From: Caenorhabditis remanei
Lineage: Eukaryota > Nematoda > Chromadorea > Rhabditida > Rhabditidae
Direction: 5' to 3'
NCBI RefSeq assembly: GCF_010183535.1
Contig: NC_071328.1
Span: 8,494,001 to 8,558,000 of the forward strand
Length of the DNA stretch: 64,000 nucleotides
The position numbers were made by a program, and so were the translations under genes. Below, piece by piece: positions 46,964 to 57,181 of the stretch (its first letter is position 1; the number at the start of each line of letters is the position of its first letter). The notes under the pieces were generated by a model. It did no database searches. It was not told where the DNA came from and saw only the letters and a list, made by a program, of their open reading frames with translations.

Positions 46964-47426
46964 TTATCCATAATATCCTCCCATTCCTCCGTATCCTCTC
47001 ATACCGTATCCCATACCGTATCCACGTCCATATCCCATTCCACCGTATCCCATTCCTCCGTATCCACCGTATCCACCGTAGTATCCCCAACGACGTTGAC
47101 GGTTGTGTCTGGAAGAGTAGAAATATTTTTAATTCAGGTTCAGAAAATTCCTAGCTCAAGCAAGAAGAAATGATTGGAGTTAATATTCTTTGAGTTTTAA
47201 ATGGATTTCAAAACAGTAATGTTATTTCTTGATGATATCCAAGTGACCACATTAAAAACAAAGCTACTTACAATTCAGTTTGTGTATTCATCTGATGATC
47301 TCCAGTATCCATCTTGGTATGAGTCTCGATTCCAGCTCCTCCTTCCATCGTTTGTTTCGTTTCCAATTCAGTGGAGAATACTCCGATAGCGAGAAGAGCA
47401 ATCAAGAATACAGATACAAAATTCAT
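46964..47426 (-). CDS. YGG-rich secreted peptide precursor, copy A
   Basis: Two exons: 47426-47272 and 47108-46964, 99 residues. A signal peptide (MNFVSVFLIALLAIGVFS) is followed by an acidic propeptide-like region of about 35 residues. A basic processing site HNRQRR comes next, then a mature part rich in Gly, Tyr and Met (WGYYGGYGGYGGMGYGG repeats). The layout matches precursors of nematode YGG/caenacin-like antimicrobial or neuropeptide-like peptides, but the acidic pro-region and furin-type site make it distinct from the classic nlp-29 type. Exon 1 and promoter are almost identical to copy D at 51607. It is convergent with kal-1 and head to head with copy B. Confidence 0.85.
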
Positions 47427-47452
47427 TTTTTTATCTCAGTTTATTGAATCAA

Positions 47453-47493
47453 CTGTGGTCTGCCTTTTTCAAATACTCGAAGCATTTTTATAT
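47453..47493 (-). promoter_or_regulatory. TATA box and initiator of peptide gene A
   Basis: On the minus strand TATAAAAA (47493-47486) is followed about 30 bp later by CAGACCACA. This parallels the TATA and CAGATCACA pairs at genes B, C and D. Confidence 0.6.
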
Positions 47494-48361
47494 GGAATTG
47501 AAACAGGTGGATTCTGCTACTGGTCACTAATGCTTTATTCTCCTTCAAGTTGTTTTTTCCTTCTCTGAACACGTGGAAACCTTTAAAGAAGAAAGATAAT
47601 TGGGTTGGTATTGGAAGAATGACGTGGAATCTGTCCTTGAGAAGAAGATACATGATTTTTGAAGAGTGGTCAGATAGACAAAACAAAATACATTTTCAAA
47701 GAAAAGTAAACAAATACAAGACAGATGTCTTGTGAGGTAGTTGTAGTGAAATGATCATCCAAACATTTGCATGGAATCAAAACTGTAGTTATCGTGATCT
47801 GGAAGAAGGTAGTAAAAGAAAAACTAAAAGAAACTCAAAACGATATGTTTATAGAACAACGATTCAGATTTTCTTCAGGATACGATGACTTTATCTAATC
47901 GGGAAAAGTTCAGCTGAAAGCGGAATCTCTGGAGAAATTCATCTTCATGTCAATCAATTTGGGAATTTGCAATAGGAAAAATTCAACTTTTTAGAGAACA
48001 GTTTGAAATTTTCAGAAGAAAAATATCCTGGGATCCATGACTTTATGCTTCACAGAATAACTTTCGAGTGTTCTCTCATTTTCATCATGTCAATCTCTTC
48101 CAGTAGTTTCTCAGAAGTTGGATGCCCTGCTATCTGCGTCTCTCCACTTTCCCATTTTCCAAAAGAAACATAATTTCCAATTACCCATTCACACTACCTA
48201 CATCATCTGTTTATCTCGTTGTTTTCGTTCAAACCATATTCACTAAACCTAACCAAAAAACAAAACGAAATTAAGGACCAGACGAGATTTCTGTTACCTT
48301 ATCTGAGATTTTGCAACCAAATTACCACAGTTCGGTTCCGCCTCCTAGATCATCAGAAGAG

Positions 48362-48400
48362 TATAAATAGGGAGGAGTTCTGGGAGAAAGACAGATCACA
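48362..48400 (+). promoter_or_regulatory. TATA box and initiator of peptide gene B
   Basis: TATAAATA at 48362 followed 30 bp later by CAGATCACA (48392), with a GTTCCGCCTCC box just upstream. The ATG is about 30 bp after the putative start site. Confidence 0.6.
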
Positions 48401-48428
48401 TCTAGCATTTGATCGAGACCATCTGGAA

Positions 48429-48802
48429 ATGAAATTCCTTTCTATCTTCCTTATCGCCATTCTTGCTCTCGGAGCACTTTCCACCGAGTTGGAGACTAAT
48501 TCTCAAGTTCAAGGAGGACAGGGATTGACTACGAAGATGAAGGTGACCACTACTCATAAGCAAGTTACTGAAGAGTAAGTTTATCTAGTTATCTCTTTAA
48601 AATAGTAATAAATTCAACGAGAAAAATCGTTGTTAAAGTTAGACATTCAAACAGAATATTTTCCATTTTCAGGCATCCACGTCAACGCCGTTGGGGATAC
48701 TACGGTGGATACGGTGGATACGGAGGAATGGGATACGGTGGGATGGGATACGGACGTGGATACGGTATGGGATACGGAGGATACGGAGGATATTATGGAT
48801 AA
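48429..48802 (+). CDS. YGG-rich secreted peptide precursor, copy B
   Basis: Two exons (48429-48574, 48673-48802), 91 residues. Signal peptide MKFLSIFLIAILALGALS, a Gln/Thr-rich pro-region, the cleavage site HPRQRR, then WGYYGGYGGYGGMGYGG-type repeats ending GGYYG. The mature part is nearly the same as in copy A, while the pro-region is the most divergent of the A/B/D group. AATAAA at 48889 follows. Likely secreted from epidermis or gut; tissue is not visible in the sequence. Confidence 0.87.
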
Positions 48803-48888
48803 ATTCAGCAACCCCGTCACATACTTTTTTTCACATTCTATTAATGTGTTTTTTTGTATTATATGTCTCTACTTGTGTAAAAATGTAA

Positions 48889-48894
48889 AATAAA
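48889..48894 (+). terminator. Polyadenylation signal of peptide gene B
   Basis: AATAAA 87 bp after the stop codon. Confidence 0.6.
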
Positions 48895-49833
48895 CTTGTA
48901 CGTATCATTTTCAATTCTTCTTTTTTCGAAACCTGAACGCTCAATAAGGACAACTTGATAGCAGGACACGAAAGCAGAACCAAAGTTTATCAATAAATGA
49001 CCATAGTAACTGCCCAGATTCTGAAGCTGGCCGGATTCTAATAAAAACCCAAAAAAAAAATAAATTTGGCTAAAATCTCTGAGGTTTTAGTAGTTCAGTA
49101 TTACGCTCTGAGCGGAAAGCGACCGATTTTTATGCTAAATGGTTTGGGTCGATGGGAGATACTTTTTTCCAATGTAAGTTTGGATGTGGTCCATTAGTTG
49201 ATAACACAATTGATCCGTGTAAGCTCTAATTGAGCTACCGAATATGTATTCTCTTGACTATACATCTATATGGAGGGATATGAAACCCATAGTCGTGTAC
49301 GTGGTGTCAACTTCCCCTCTTGTGACCAACCAGACAACAATTTTTGTTTTTTTCTGGTCTGACCATGATTTTGTTATCACTAAGAATCATCTTCTGATCT
49401 CTTTTCTTGACGCCTTCTTAATCATTTCATCTTCTTTTCTTTTTATAAAGAGGTTGTGATACTTTGTTACCGTTCACTCCGAAAAGATCTTTAATTTGTT
49501 TAGAGTTTTTCTGAAAACCATAAAAATAATGGGACCTCTGATTTAGAATTCTGAATCACAACAACGTCATCTGCTTTTTTGTTTGTTTTCATTTTTGAAA
49601 GAACAAAACAAACAAAATCGTTCTTCTTTGTGATCACCTATTTTTAGTCTGATTCACAACTTTTTCAGCAAAAAGTATCGTAAACCTACAAGATTCAGTA
49701 TTATTCTAGTACTACAAGTTCACGTGTCTTCTTCATTTCTCTCTAGACAAAAAAAATAACATCAAGTCAACAACTTTTGATCAGTTTTCGATCAAAGCTA
49801 GACTCCTCCCACTTTTTGCACTCATGAAAAAGT
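48895..49833. other. Intergenic, nothing recognised
   Basis: AT-rich spacer between peptide genes B and C. Short frames only; no hairpin, RNA gene or repeat stood out. Confidence 0.4.
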
Positions 49834-49874
49834 TATATAAAATGGCACCAAATAGTCGAAGAAATCAGATCACA
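49834..49874 (+). promoter_or_regulatory. TATA box and initiator of peptide gene C
   Basis: TATATAAAAT at 49834 followed 33 bp later by CAGATCACA (49866), with TAGACTCCTCCC upstream near 49799. The same upstream box (TAGACTCCGCCCC) precedes gene D. Confidence 0.6.
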
Positions 49875-49896
49875 GTAATTAAATAAACTAGAGAAA

Positions 49897-50310
49897 ATGA
49901 AGTGTATTTCTGTATTCTTGATTGCTCTTCTTGCTATCGGAGTATTCTGTTCGAAGCATAAGATGGAAGGACAGACTGGAATGGATTCTCAAACAAATAC
50001 TCAGACATTGGATAATCAAATGGATAAAGTGTGAGTTTGTCTAATTGATATTTTCCATTGAGTATAAGTCTCGTTCAGTGTGATCTGAATATTCGTTGAT
50101 TTTGTTCTGTACTACAGTTTGATTTACCCACAACAACATCTGTATATTTCCAGACATCGCCGTCTGTTCCGTCGTCAAATGCCATACGGAACTTATGGAA
50201 ATGTTCAATATGGTGGATCCGGCATCTCAGCAGGAAACGGATGGAACGGAGGAATTGTTGGATCAGCACGTGGATTTGGATTCGGAACAGGATCCGACGG
50301 ATATCACTAA
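49897..50310 (+). CDS. Diverged member of the secreted peptide cluster, copy C
   Basis: Two exons (49897-50030, 50154-50310), 96 residues. The signal peptide MKCISVFLIALLAIGVFC is clearly homologous to the other copies. The pro-region is short, polar and Gln/Asn/Thr-rich. The cleavage region is HRRLFRRQ with two dibasic sites. The mature part has lost the YGG repeats and is instead Gly/Ser/Asn-rich (YGTYGNVQYGGSG, GFGFGTGSDGYH). Exon structure and promoter are shared, so a common origin with a new mature peptide is likely. Confidence 0.82.
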
Positions 50311-51541
50311 TAACTATTTCTTCGTTTTCCCCGACTCTTTGGCAGAATGTGTACAAATTGTATGATCGCTTCTGTAAATAAACTGTTTTCTTATATGCAA
50401 GTTTTTATGCGGTTCTTATATTAAAATAAAGAAAAACGGTACATTTCTATTGCCAAGAGCCAAATTCAGCTATAAACTCGCCGAATAAGAATTGTGCGAA
50501 GGAAACTTAGTTTATTCTTCTTAACGTGAGTAGTTTAGATGAGAGTTTTGGAAGAGGAAAACCATTTGATCTAATATGAATGTTTTTCAGAATTGTTGTA
50601 TGCAAAATATCGTTACAGACATACTCTGAAAGACGAATCAACAGTTTGAGATTAGAAATTATCTAGAAAACAAATTCAGACAATTGAAACTGATCACCTT
50701 CTTGGTTTGGGCACGAGTTTAACGGTGCCAAACATCTCAGCGTCAAACATCTTCTAGACGTTTCTTTTCTCTTGCATACAATATAGTAAACGTCTTTTAG
50801 ATCAACAAAATAGATACAGGTTGACCACTGAAACAAGAAAAAAAAATAGGAGAGAGACGCAGAAAAATGAATTCTCTCGTGAAAGTTAAGTAGTAAAAGT
50901 TGAACTGTACTTGTGTGTACCTAATTGGAGAAGAAGAAGAGGAGGAAGAAGAAGAAGATAGAAACATTGGGGATGACCGTTGAAAAAAAAAGAAGAATTT
51001 TGGAGTAATACACAATTCCGGGTCGGCATGGGAAATAGAGAGGGCCCTAGGGAAATAATGAACACGGACTTAAAAGTAACTGATATGTTTTTTAAAAACC
51101 AGAATGTTATACGACGGAGTAGAGGGGGCAAATTTACATTAGCTGTTCTGAAACAATTCTTGCCATACCACATCGTTTGAAAAAACTCAATTTCACGAAA
51201 CTTGAGTCTTATTGACATATTGAAACTCACTTTTCCACCCGTGTTTCAGATTTTTCGATGTTAAGTAATCTTATCTGAAAATCTATTCATTTTTTAAAAA
51301 GTCTGAATCACATGATCACCTTTTTTGTTTTTTTTTTTGAAGATTTCGTCAGACAACAATGTTCTTCAATAATCAGATCTTTTCATTTCAAGGACACTCA
51401 TCACGTCATTTCAAAAACATCCAGATTCCCTAATTTCTGTGAATAATTGCCACGTGTTATGAAGAGAATCCAAAAAAATAAACAACTTGAGGAAAATGAA
51501 ACATTACTGACCAAAAATAGACTCCGCCCCTTCGAGATCCA
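50311..51541. other. Intergenic, GA-rich microsatellite near 50930
   Basis: 1.2 kb between peptide genes C and D. An impure (GAA)n tract lies at about 50928-50960. Nothing else is supported. Confidence 0.4.
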
Positions 51542-51580
51542 TATAAAAAAGGATTGAATATCCGAAAAAATCAGATCACA
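51542..51580 (+). promoter_or_regulatory. TATA box and initiator of peptide gene D
   Basis: TATAAAAAA at 51542, TCAGATCACAG at 51571, and the upstream GC box CTCCGCCCC near 51522. The segment from the initiator to the ATG is nearly identical to that of gene A. Confidence 0.65.
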
Positions 51581-51606
51581 GTTGATTCAATAAACTGAGA
51601 TAAAAA

Positions 51607-51971
51607 ATGAATTTTGTATCTGTATTCTTGATTGCTCTTCTCGCTATCGGAGTATTAGCCACTGAATTGGAAACGAAGCAAACGATGGATGGAGGAGCTG
51701 GAATCGAGACTCATACCAAGGTGGATTCTGGAGATCATCAGATGAATACACAAACTGAATTGTGAGTTTTTCTAACGAGGATTTCTTTGAGTGGATTGTT
51801 CCTTCATAGTAACTCATTTCGTTTTTTTCCAGGCACAACCGTCAACGCCGCTGGGGATATTACGGAGGATATGGTGGATACGGAATGGGATATGGACGCC
51901 CATGGGGAATGGGTTACGGTATGAGAGGATACGGTATGGGATACGGAATGGGATACCCAATGTGGGGTTAA
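51607..51971 (+). CDS. YGG-rich secreted peptide precursor, copy D
   Basis: Two exons (51607-51761, 51833-51971), 97 residues. Signal peptide MNFVSVFLIALLAIGVLA, a pro-region differing from copy A at only a few residues, the HNRQRR cleavage site, then a Gly/Tyr/Met/Arg-rich mature part (WGYYGGYGGYGMGYGRPWGM) ending PMWG. The mature region carries more Pro and Met than A and B. An (AATC)n tract follows the stop codon. Copies A and D are the closest pair although they lie on opposite strands at the two ends of the cluster. Confidence 0.87.
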
Positions 51972-51992
51972 ATCAATCAATCAATCAATCAG
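51971..51992 (+). repeat. (AATC)n microsatellite
   Basis: Five tandem AATC units directly after the stop codon of peptide gene D. Confidence 0.8.
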
Positions 51993-52207
51993 ACGATTCA
52001 TTTTTTTTATAGGAATGATTTATGAGTTTATTTTGTATATATTTACCCATGTATTTGGAAAACTTGTAATTTTGTAAATGAAATCATGTGCCATACTTCT
52101 TGTCTGTGTTTTTCAAGTTCGAATGATTCAGAATATTACTGATCCAGCTGAAGTGCAAATTTCATTAACAGTTTCATACATATAATATTTTATTAACCCC
52201 AACTTCT

Positions 52208-55159
52208 TCAAAATTTCATTCTACCCAATCCATCAATATCATTTTCGAGTGTTTGATTGAACGGTAACGTTGGACTCGTGGGACCCAACGTGTCCTCACT
52301 TATCGTTCGTGGCACTACAAATACAGGTTGTGTTGCATTTGGAGTTATTATGGGGCGATGGGATGAAGGAGGTTCTGGAGCGAATGTAGAAGGAGGGGAG
52401 TTGGTGACAACGTCAGTCTGAAAATAGTGAAATTAAAATGTCTACACTAAAACAATCACTCACCGCATCTGAATCCATTGACGTTGATTCTTCCTCTTCT
52501 AATTTCGGCAGATGACTTTGTGACATATTGCCCAATCCGCTAGAAGACGAAAATCCATTCGACAGTTCAAAGGCGGCATACGGTCTTTGAGGGGCCATGG
52601 ACTGACTGAAGGGGGTGTCTGGCTCTAGTTTTTCTGGTCCCAAGTGTTGGACAGAATGACTTCTGGTTTTACCTCCGAATGCAGAAGAGAGACGACGACG
52701 GAATGTTGAAGAAGTGTGAGATTCAGCTGAAATTTCAGATTTCACTGTGGACTTGCATACAGTTAACTTAAAAATGTTCATGTTATCATGTGAAAGTTAC
52801 CTTTTCCCACAACAATTGGAGAATTTATGTCCACTTTCATCATGTCGATTTGGTCATCTGGCTCGGCTAATCTGAAAAATGTTGAAGAGTTTCCAACCAA
52901 AAAATAGGCATTCAACTAACGTAACAGCTTGTGCAGAACCAACGAGAGCGTGATCTGCTCCAGAATCGATGACGTCTTCAGGATAGAAAGGAGCAAATGC
53001 TGGCTCCGCGAACTTGTCAGGTTTCATTTCAGGGAATTTATCGTATGTGGCGTCGACAATGGCCATACCGGTCTGAAATTATCTTTTGATAAGGAGGAAT
53101 TAATCGGAAGATTATTATAGAACTCACAGAAATATTTTTATCAATCAAGAAATTACATTCAAAGTCGTCGTCATCTTCTCCAAGTGGATTCAGAAGACCT
53201 TCAGCTACTTTCATCCAACCCATGAAGAAAATGAATTGAAATACAGTAAGAATAGGGAAATAGTAGTCAATCTAGAATGGGGGTTCTATCAGTTCCAAAC
53301 AGTTTCTTTTCTTCAACAAACCGTTCGTGTATCAATCATATCCAAGTGTTGTCTCGTGAATAAACACATGAAAAAGTAGAATCTGACAGCTACAAATATG
53401 ACTTGTGGATAAGCTAATGGAATGGGAACCCAATCGAAATTACACAAGATGGCCATATTGGAACGAAACGTTTTGATTTCTTGCCACGCGGCATTGAAAA
53501 GGGGCGGAGCTGTGATTTTTCCTTCCTGAAAACAAGATGTGATTCTAGGAGAGACAAAACAGACTACAAGAATACAAGAAATTTGAAAGCAAAAAACTTT
53601 TCAATTCTAGAAAATTAAACGATGGAGAATCACAGAAAGTCCACGAGCAAACCCAGGCTAAACATCAAAAGTTGGGCCACGAAATTGAAGTAAATGAAAC
53701 AAAAGTGAATGCCATTCTACCAGAAGAAACCCCACACACTCACAACAAAAACCTTCTGTAAAACGGCAGAAGCCCAATTGATAGGAACCCAATACTTGTT
53801 GTATGGACAGTCCACTTCATCCAGAATAATCGCTTCGTGCTCTTGTAAAAATCCTGAAATATCAAATTGATTGAATTATCTCTATAATTTTAAACTCACC
53901 TGATTTAATGATTGAATCTGTATTTGGAAACCTTCTTCGAACTTTTAGTGAGATATCACGGAATACTAGAACCTGAATGAGTTTTTAAGGGAGATATTAA
54001 AGAAAATTATGATGTTTTATGGGTCTTTTTGTTAAACATAGAACATACAGTACAGTACAAAAGTATATTAAGTTTTGGTTTTTTTAGTTGAAAATGGCCT
54101 ACTTTGAGAGTGTGTCATGGTAATACTGATTGTCCCATCGAGTAGATTTTTAATGGATCGTACAGATCAAAAGTAGAGCTCCATTTTTTCAGTTGACATT
54201 TTTTTGTACGGACACTCCCTAGAGAGTTATGATCATTTTCAGACGATAGCTCAAAAATCGCTCTACTTTGCACTGGAATGGGTCGATTGGAAAGAGAAAT
54301 TTCTTTGACGATATGTAACTTGCTAAGAAGTGTCCGTACAAAAAAGTTGCCAACTACAAAAATGGAGTTCTGTTCTTGGTCTGTTCGAACTATAAACATT
54401 TATATTGTGTATTACCATGACACACTCTCAAAGTTGGGCGTTTTCAACTGAAAAAAGCAAACTTAATATACTTTTGAGCGGTACTGTAAATCATAAAACT
54501 ATTCGGCAGAAGAGATGACTCACCTGGGAAAGTACCAAATACCGAATAATTGTTCTTCGGGCAAGTACTACTTCTGGGGCAGTTCCTCTGACTAATGTGG
54601 CAATTGCCAGGGCGGTGCTGGAATTAGAACTTGTTTTTGAAGGGTTTTAATGCGCTCTCTATCAGTGAAGATAATCAGTTTTTGACTAAAACATCTTGGT
54701 TCGGTATCTCAACTCTCAAAGTTCAGGGTTTCAAAACACTTACTTTTCAATAAATCCAATGTTTGCGAAAATATTTTTCCATCGATCCACGATTACTGTA
54801 ACAAAGAAGGCCAACATGAATGTCAGAGGCACACAATTATCCAAATTCTCATGCAGATTTTCAATGTATTTTCGAACTTCTCTGAATTTTTCAAAGCTTT
54901 TTCTGAGAGAAGAAATCATTGAAACTCACTCTCGTTGTTCTGGATTCAATGCAAATCTGTAAGTGACCATAACCATATAATAAAAAATGAGCCATATCAC
55001 TAATTCAGACCAAATTGACTTCCATACTGAGCCACGCCATCGAAATAACACCTGAAGTTGTATCATTTTGGATGAAATTCAATTGAAAGAATAATTACTT
55101 ACTCGGAAAAAATTGAAAAATGATACTGACGAAACATCGAGATTGTAAGACACAGTCAT
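52208..55159 (-). CDS. Bestrophin family anion channel
   Basis: Twelve exons: 55159-55103, 55051-54930, 54881-54744, 54617-54524, 53972-53900, 53853-53744, 53525-53322, 53271-53128, 53072-52921, 52871-52801, 52726-52464 and 52417-52208, giving 545 residues. Bestrophins form pentameric Ca2+-gated Cl-/HCO3- channels. Signatures visible are RWRGSVWK (about 23-30), the neck-helix region around NIFANIGFIENTALA, IIRYLVLSQVLVFRDIS, WVPINWASAV, and FDWVPIPLAYPQ. The Ca2+-clasp acidic cluster NPLGEDDDDFECNFLID begins near residue 294, preceded by MGWMKVAEG. The tail after about residue 370 is Ser/Pro-rich and divergent, as is usual. Nematodes carry many paralogs and I cannot name this one. Intron 4 is 551 bp because it contains a fold-back element. 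Confidence 0.94.
54046..54488. mobile_element. Fold-back MITE with TA-flanked CAGTAC termini
   Basis: About 443 bp inside bestrophin intron 4. Terminal inverted repeats of roughly 75 bp match closely (left TACAGTACAGTACAAAAG..., right end ...CTTTTGAGCGGTACTGTA). Both contain AAGTATATTAAG and the GAGAGTGTGTCATGGTAATAC words on opposite strands. The inner part is also imperfectly palindromic, with GTACGGACACT facing AGTGTCCGTAC. Ends CAGTAC...GTACTG flanked by TA suit a Tc1/mariner-type non-autonomous element. There is no transposase coding capacity. Confidence 0.85.
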
Positions 55160-56639
55160 CTGAAGAAATTATAGTTCGTTTGGACAGAAATTATCAATAA
55201 ATCACGGTAATGAGAACTGATGGGAATCTTTTGGGGATTTGAACAAAATTGAGATTTCTATAATTAAAGTGCCATGGAGTAGCCAGAACTTAAAACCAGA
55301 ATCACAATTCAGAAACTTTTTATTCGAATAGAAAATTCGAGTATCATAGACCGTACATTCAAAAATAAAGCTCATATTATATCCTAGGTGTCGTTCAGTC
55401 ACCTAGATTGACAATTTTCAGAACAGAAATGAAAAAAAAAACAAAAAAAAACAAAATGATGTGGAAGGGTGATCTATTCAACAATCTGAACACAAGAAAA
55501 AAGAAATTGTGTCCGATTTTCTTTTTATCTCTAGAACCTCTTCTGTTCTGTCTCCAGAATCTGTATCTTTTGAGATCGTTTCTCGTTATCAAATTGCCTT
55601 CGTACGGGTGAGTAGATGGACGATGGAAGTGGAGAATGAATACTAATTAATGAGAAGAAATGGAGAAAAGAACGATGATACTGTTTCAAAAGATCAATTC
55701 AATTTTCGAAATTTCTATTGAGAATATCAAAAATCAATTCAAAAACTGTTTTCACTTCGTATTATTCATAGTTTCGGAGGTCTGTTTTCCAAATTTCAAA
55801 TTTGAAAATGGCGATAACTGTGATATTTTATGGCACTACTAGAAATTTCAAAACTTGCAATGGACTTCCAAAAAACTTGCTCAAAAAATCGAATAAACAG
55901 AGTTTTTCTAAATTCCGAGATTATGAAAACTATTCTGAAAAAATCGCGTTTTTCATTTCTTTCGAAATATCACTCGATGTACTTATTCCAACAAATGAAC
56001 CGTCTAACTGTCATCTTTATTTCTTATCATTTCCATCAGTCAATCTCTTCTTTTTTACTTCCTCTATCTTGTGATTTATAAAGTTCATTCTACTATTTTT
56101 CCATTTTTGATTTTGACATGATTTTCTGATTCTTTCTTAGTCTGAATGAATCCTAACATAAAACTATACAGACCAGAGATAAATGGGAGTATCTTTTCCA
56201 TGAAACTTAAATCGAAACTCGGAGTTCAGATTAGTAAAGATATACATTAGGGTTGTCAAAATCAGTGAAATATGCAGAAACAGATAAACACAGATAGTTT
56301 CAAGGGGTTGAAAAAACTGTGAAATCCATGTCAATGACGAATAAATGTATTGTAAATGTGAAACCGGCAAATATTAAACGAAAAAGGGAAAATTTCAGAG
56401 ATCAACGACGTCTTCTGATTGTCAAATATTTGTACACGTTACGGAAAACCCACATTTTTGTTTGAGTTTTTGAGTTCCGATACCTGGCCGTAGATCTAAA
56501 AATAATCAATCTGATAATGCTTCTATATTTGAATCGATATAAGTTATTCCCGTTTCAGACCATACCTCTCGATACATTACTTTCCGAAATACTAAAAGTT
56601 ACAGAACTTTCAGAATATTATTCCAGAACGTATACAGAG
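55160..56639. other. Intergenic, AT-rich, no gene supported
   Basis: Between the bestrophin start and the next rightward gene. Several short frames in 55400-56080 are low-complexity and overlap on both strands. A TTTCAG at 56553-56558 is probably the spliced-leader acceptor of the gene beginning at 56640. Confidence 0.45.
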
Positions 56640-57082
56640 ATGCTTGAAGATACAGAAAAATGTTCAAAAGAAAGCAGAAAGCATCAAAAGAACCAAAAAA
56701 TGACGAAAATCTCCATGAAAATGATGTCCTTTTCATTCATTGCACTTTGTTTATTTTGTTATATTGTATTCATTTGTGTATTTGTTGTCCGTGACGATGT
56801 TCCACTTCCTGAGAATTATTATGGTGGGCTTCAAGTAAAACCACCAGTAGGAGAAATAGTCGAATCTCATCCTGATCGAATCCTATTTAATATTCAAGAA
56901 AAAAACATTTCTCTTCATATAAAAATATCTACCGTATCTTTCACATACGATTCTAACCTATTAAAAATATATTTAATTTTCAGGAGTTTTCTGATGAGAC
57001 ATCCGTAAACAGCATGAAAATAAATACGGTCAGAAAGTTTCAACATCACAAACATTCAAAAGAAAAAAATTACTATAACTAG
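56640..57082 (+). CDS. Small single-pass membrane protein, unrecognised
   Basis: Two exons (56640-56933, 56984-57082), 130 residues. A Lys-rich cytosolic N-terminus (about 30 residues) precedes one membrane span (MSFSFIALCLFCYIVFICVF). A predicted lumenal or extracellular part follows (VVRDDVPLPENYYGGLQVKP) with one Asn-X-Ser site, then a His/Lys-rich end. It has a type II orientation by the positive-inside rule. The start is the first ATG after a TTTCAG acceptor 80 bp upstream. The stop is only 100 bp before the next gene on the same strand, which suggests it is the first gene of an operon. Family unknown. Confidence 0.65.
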
Positions 57083-57181
57083 TTCTTGCGTGAACTTCTT
57101 CTCTTTTTTCCCTCCTCTCTTATACACGTGTTTCCCGAATAGAATGTCGAGCAGATCTCATCAATATTGTGAATTCTGAAC

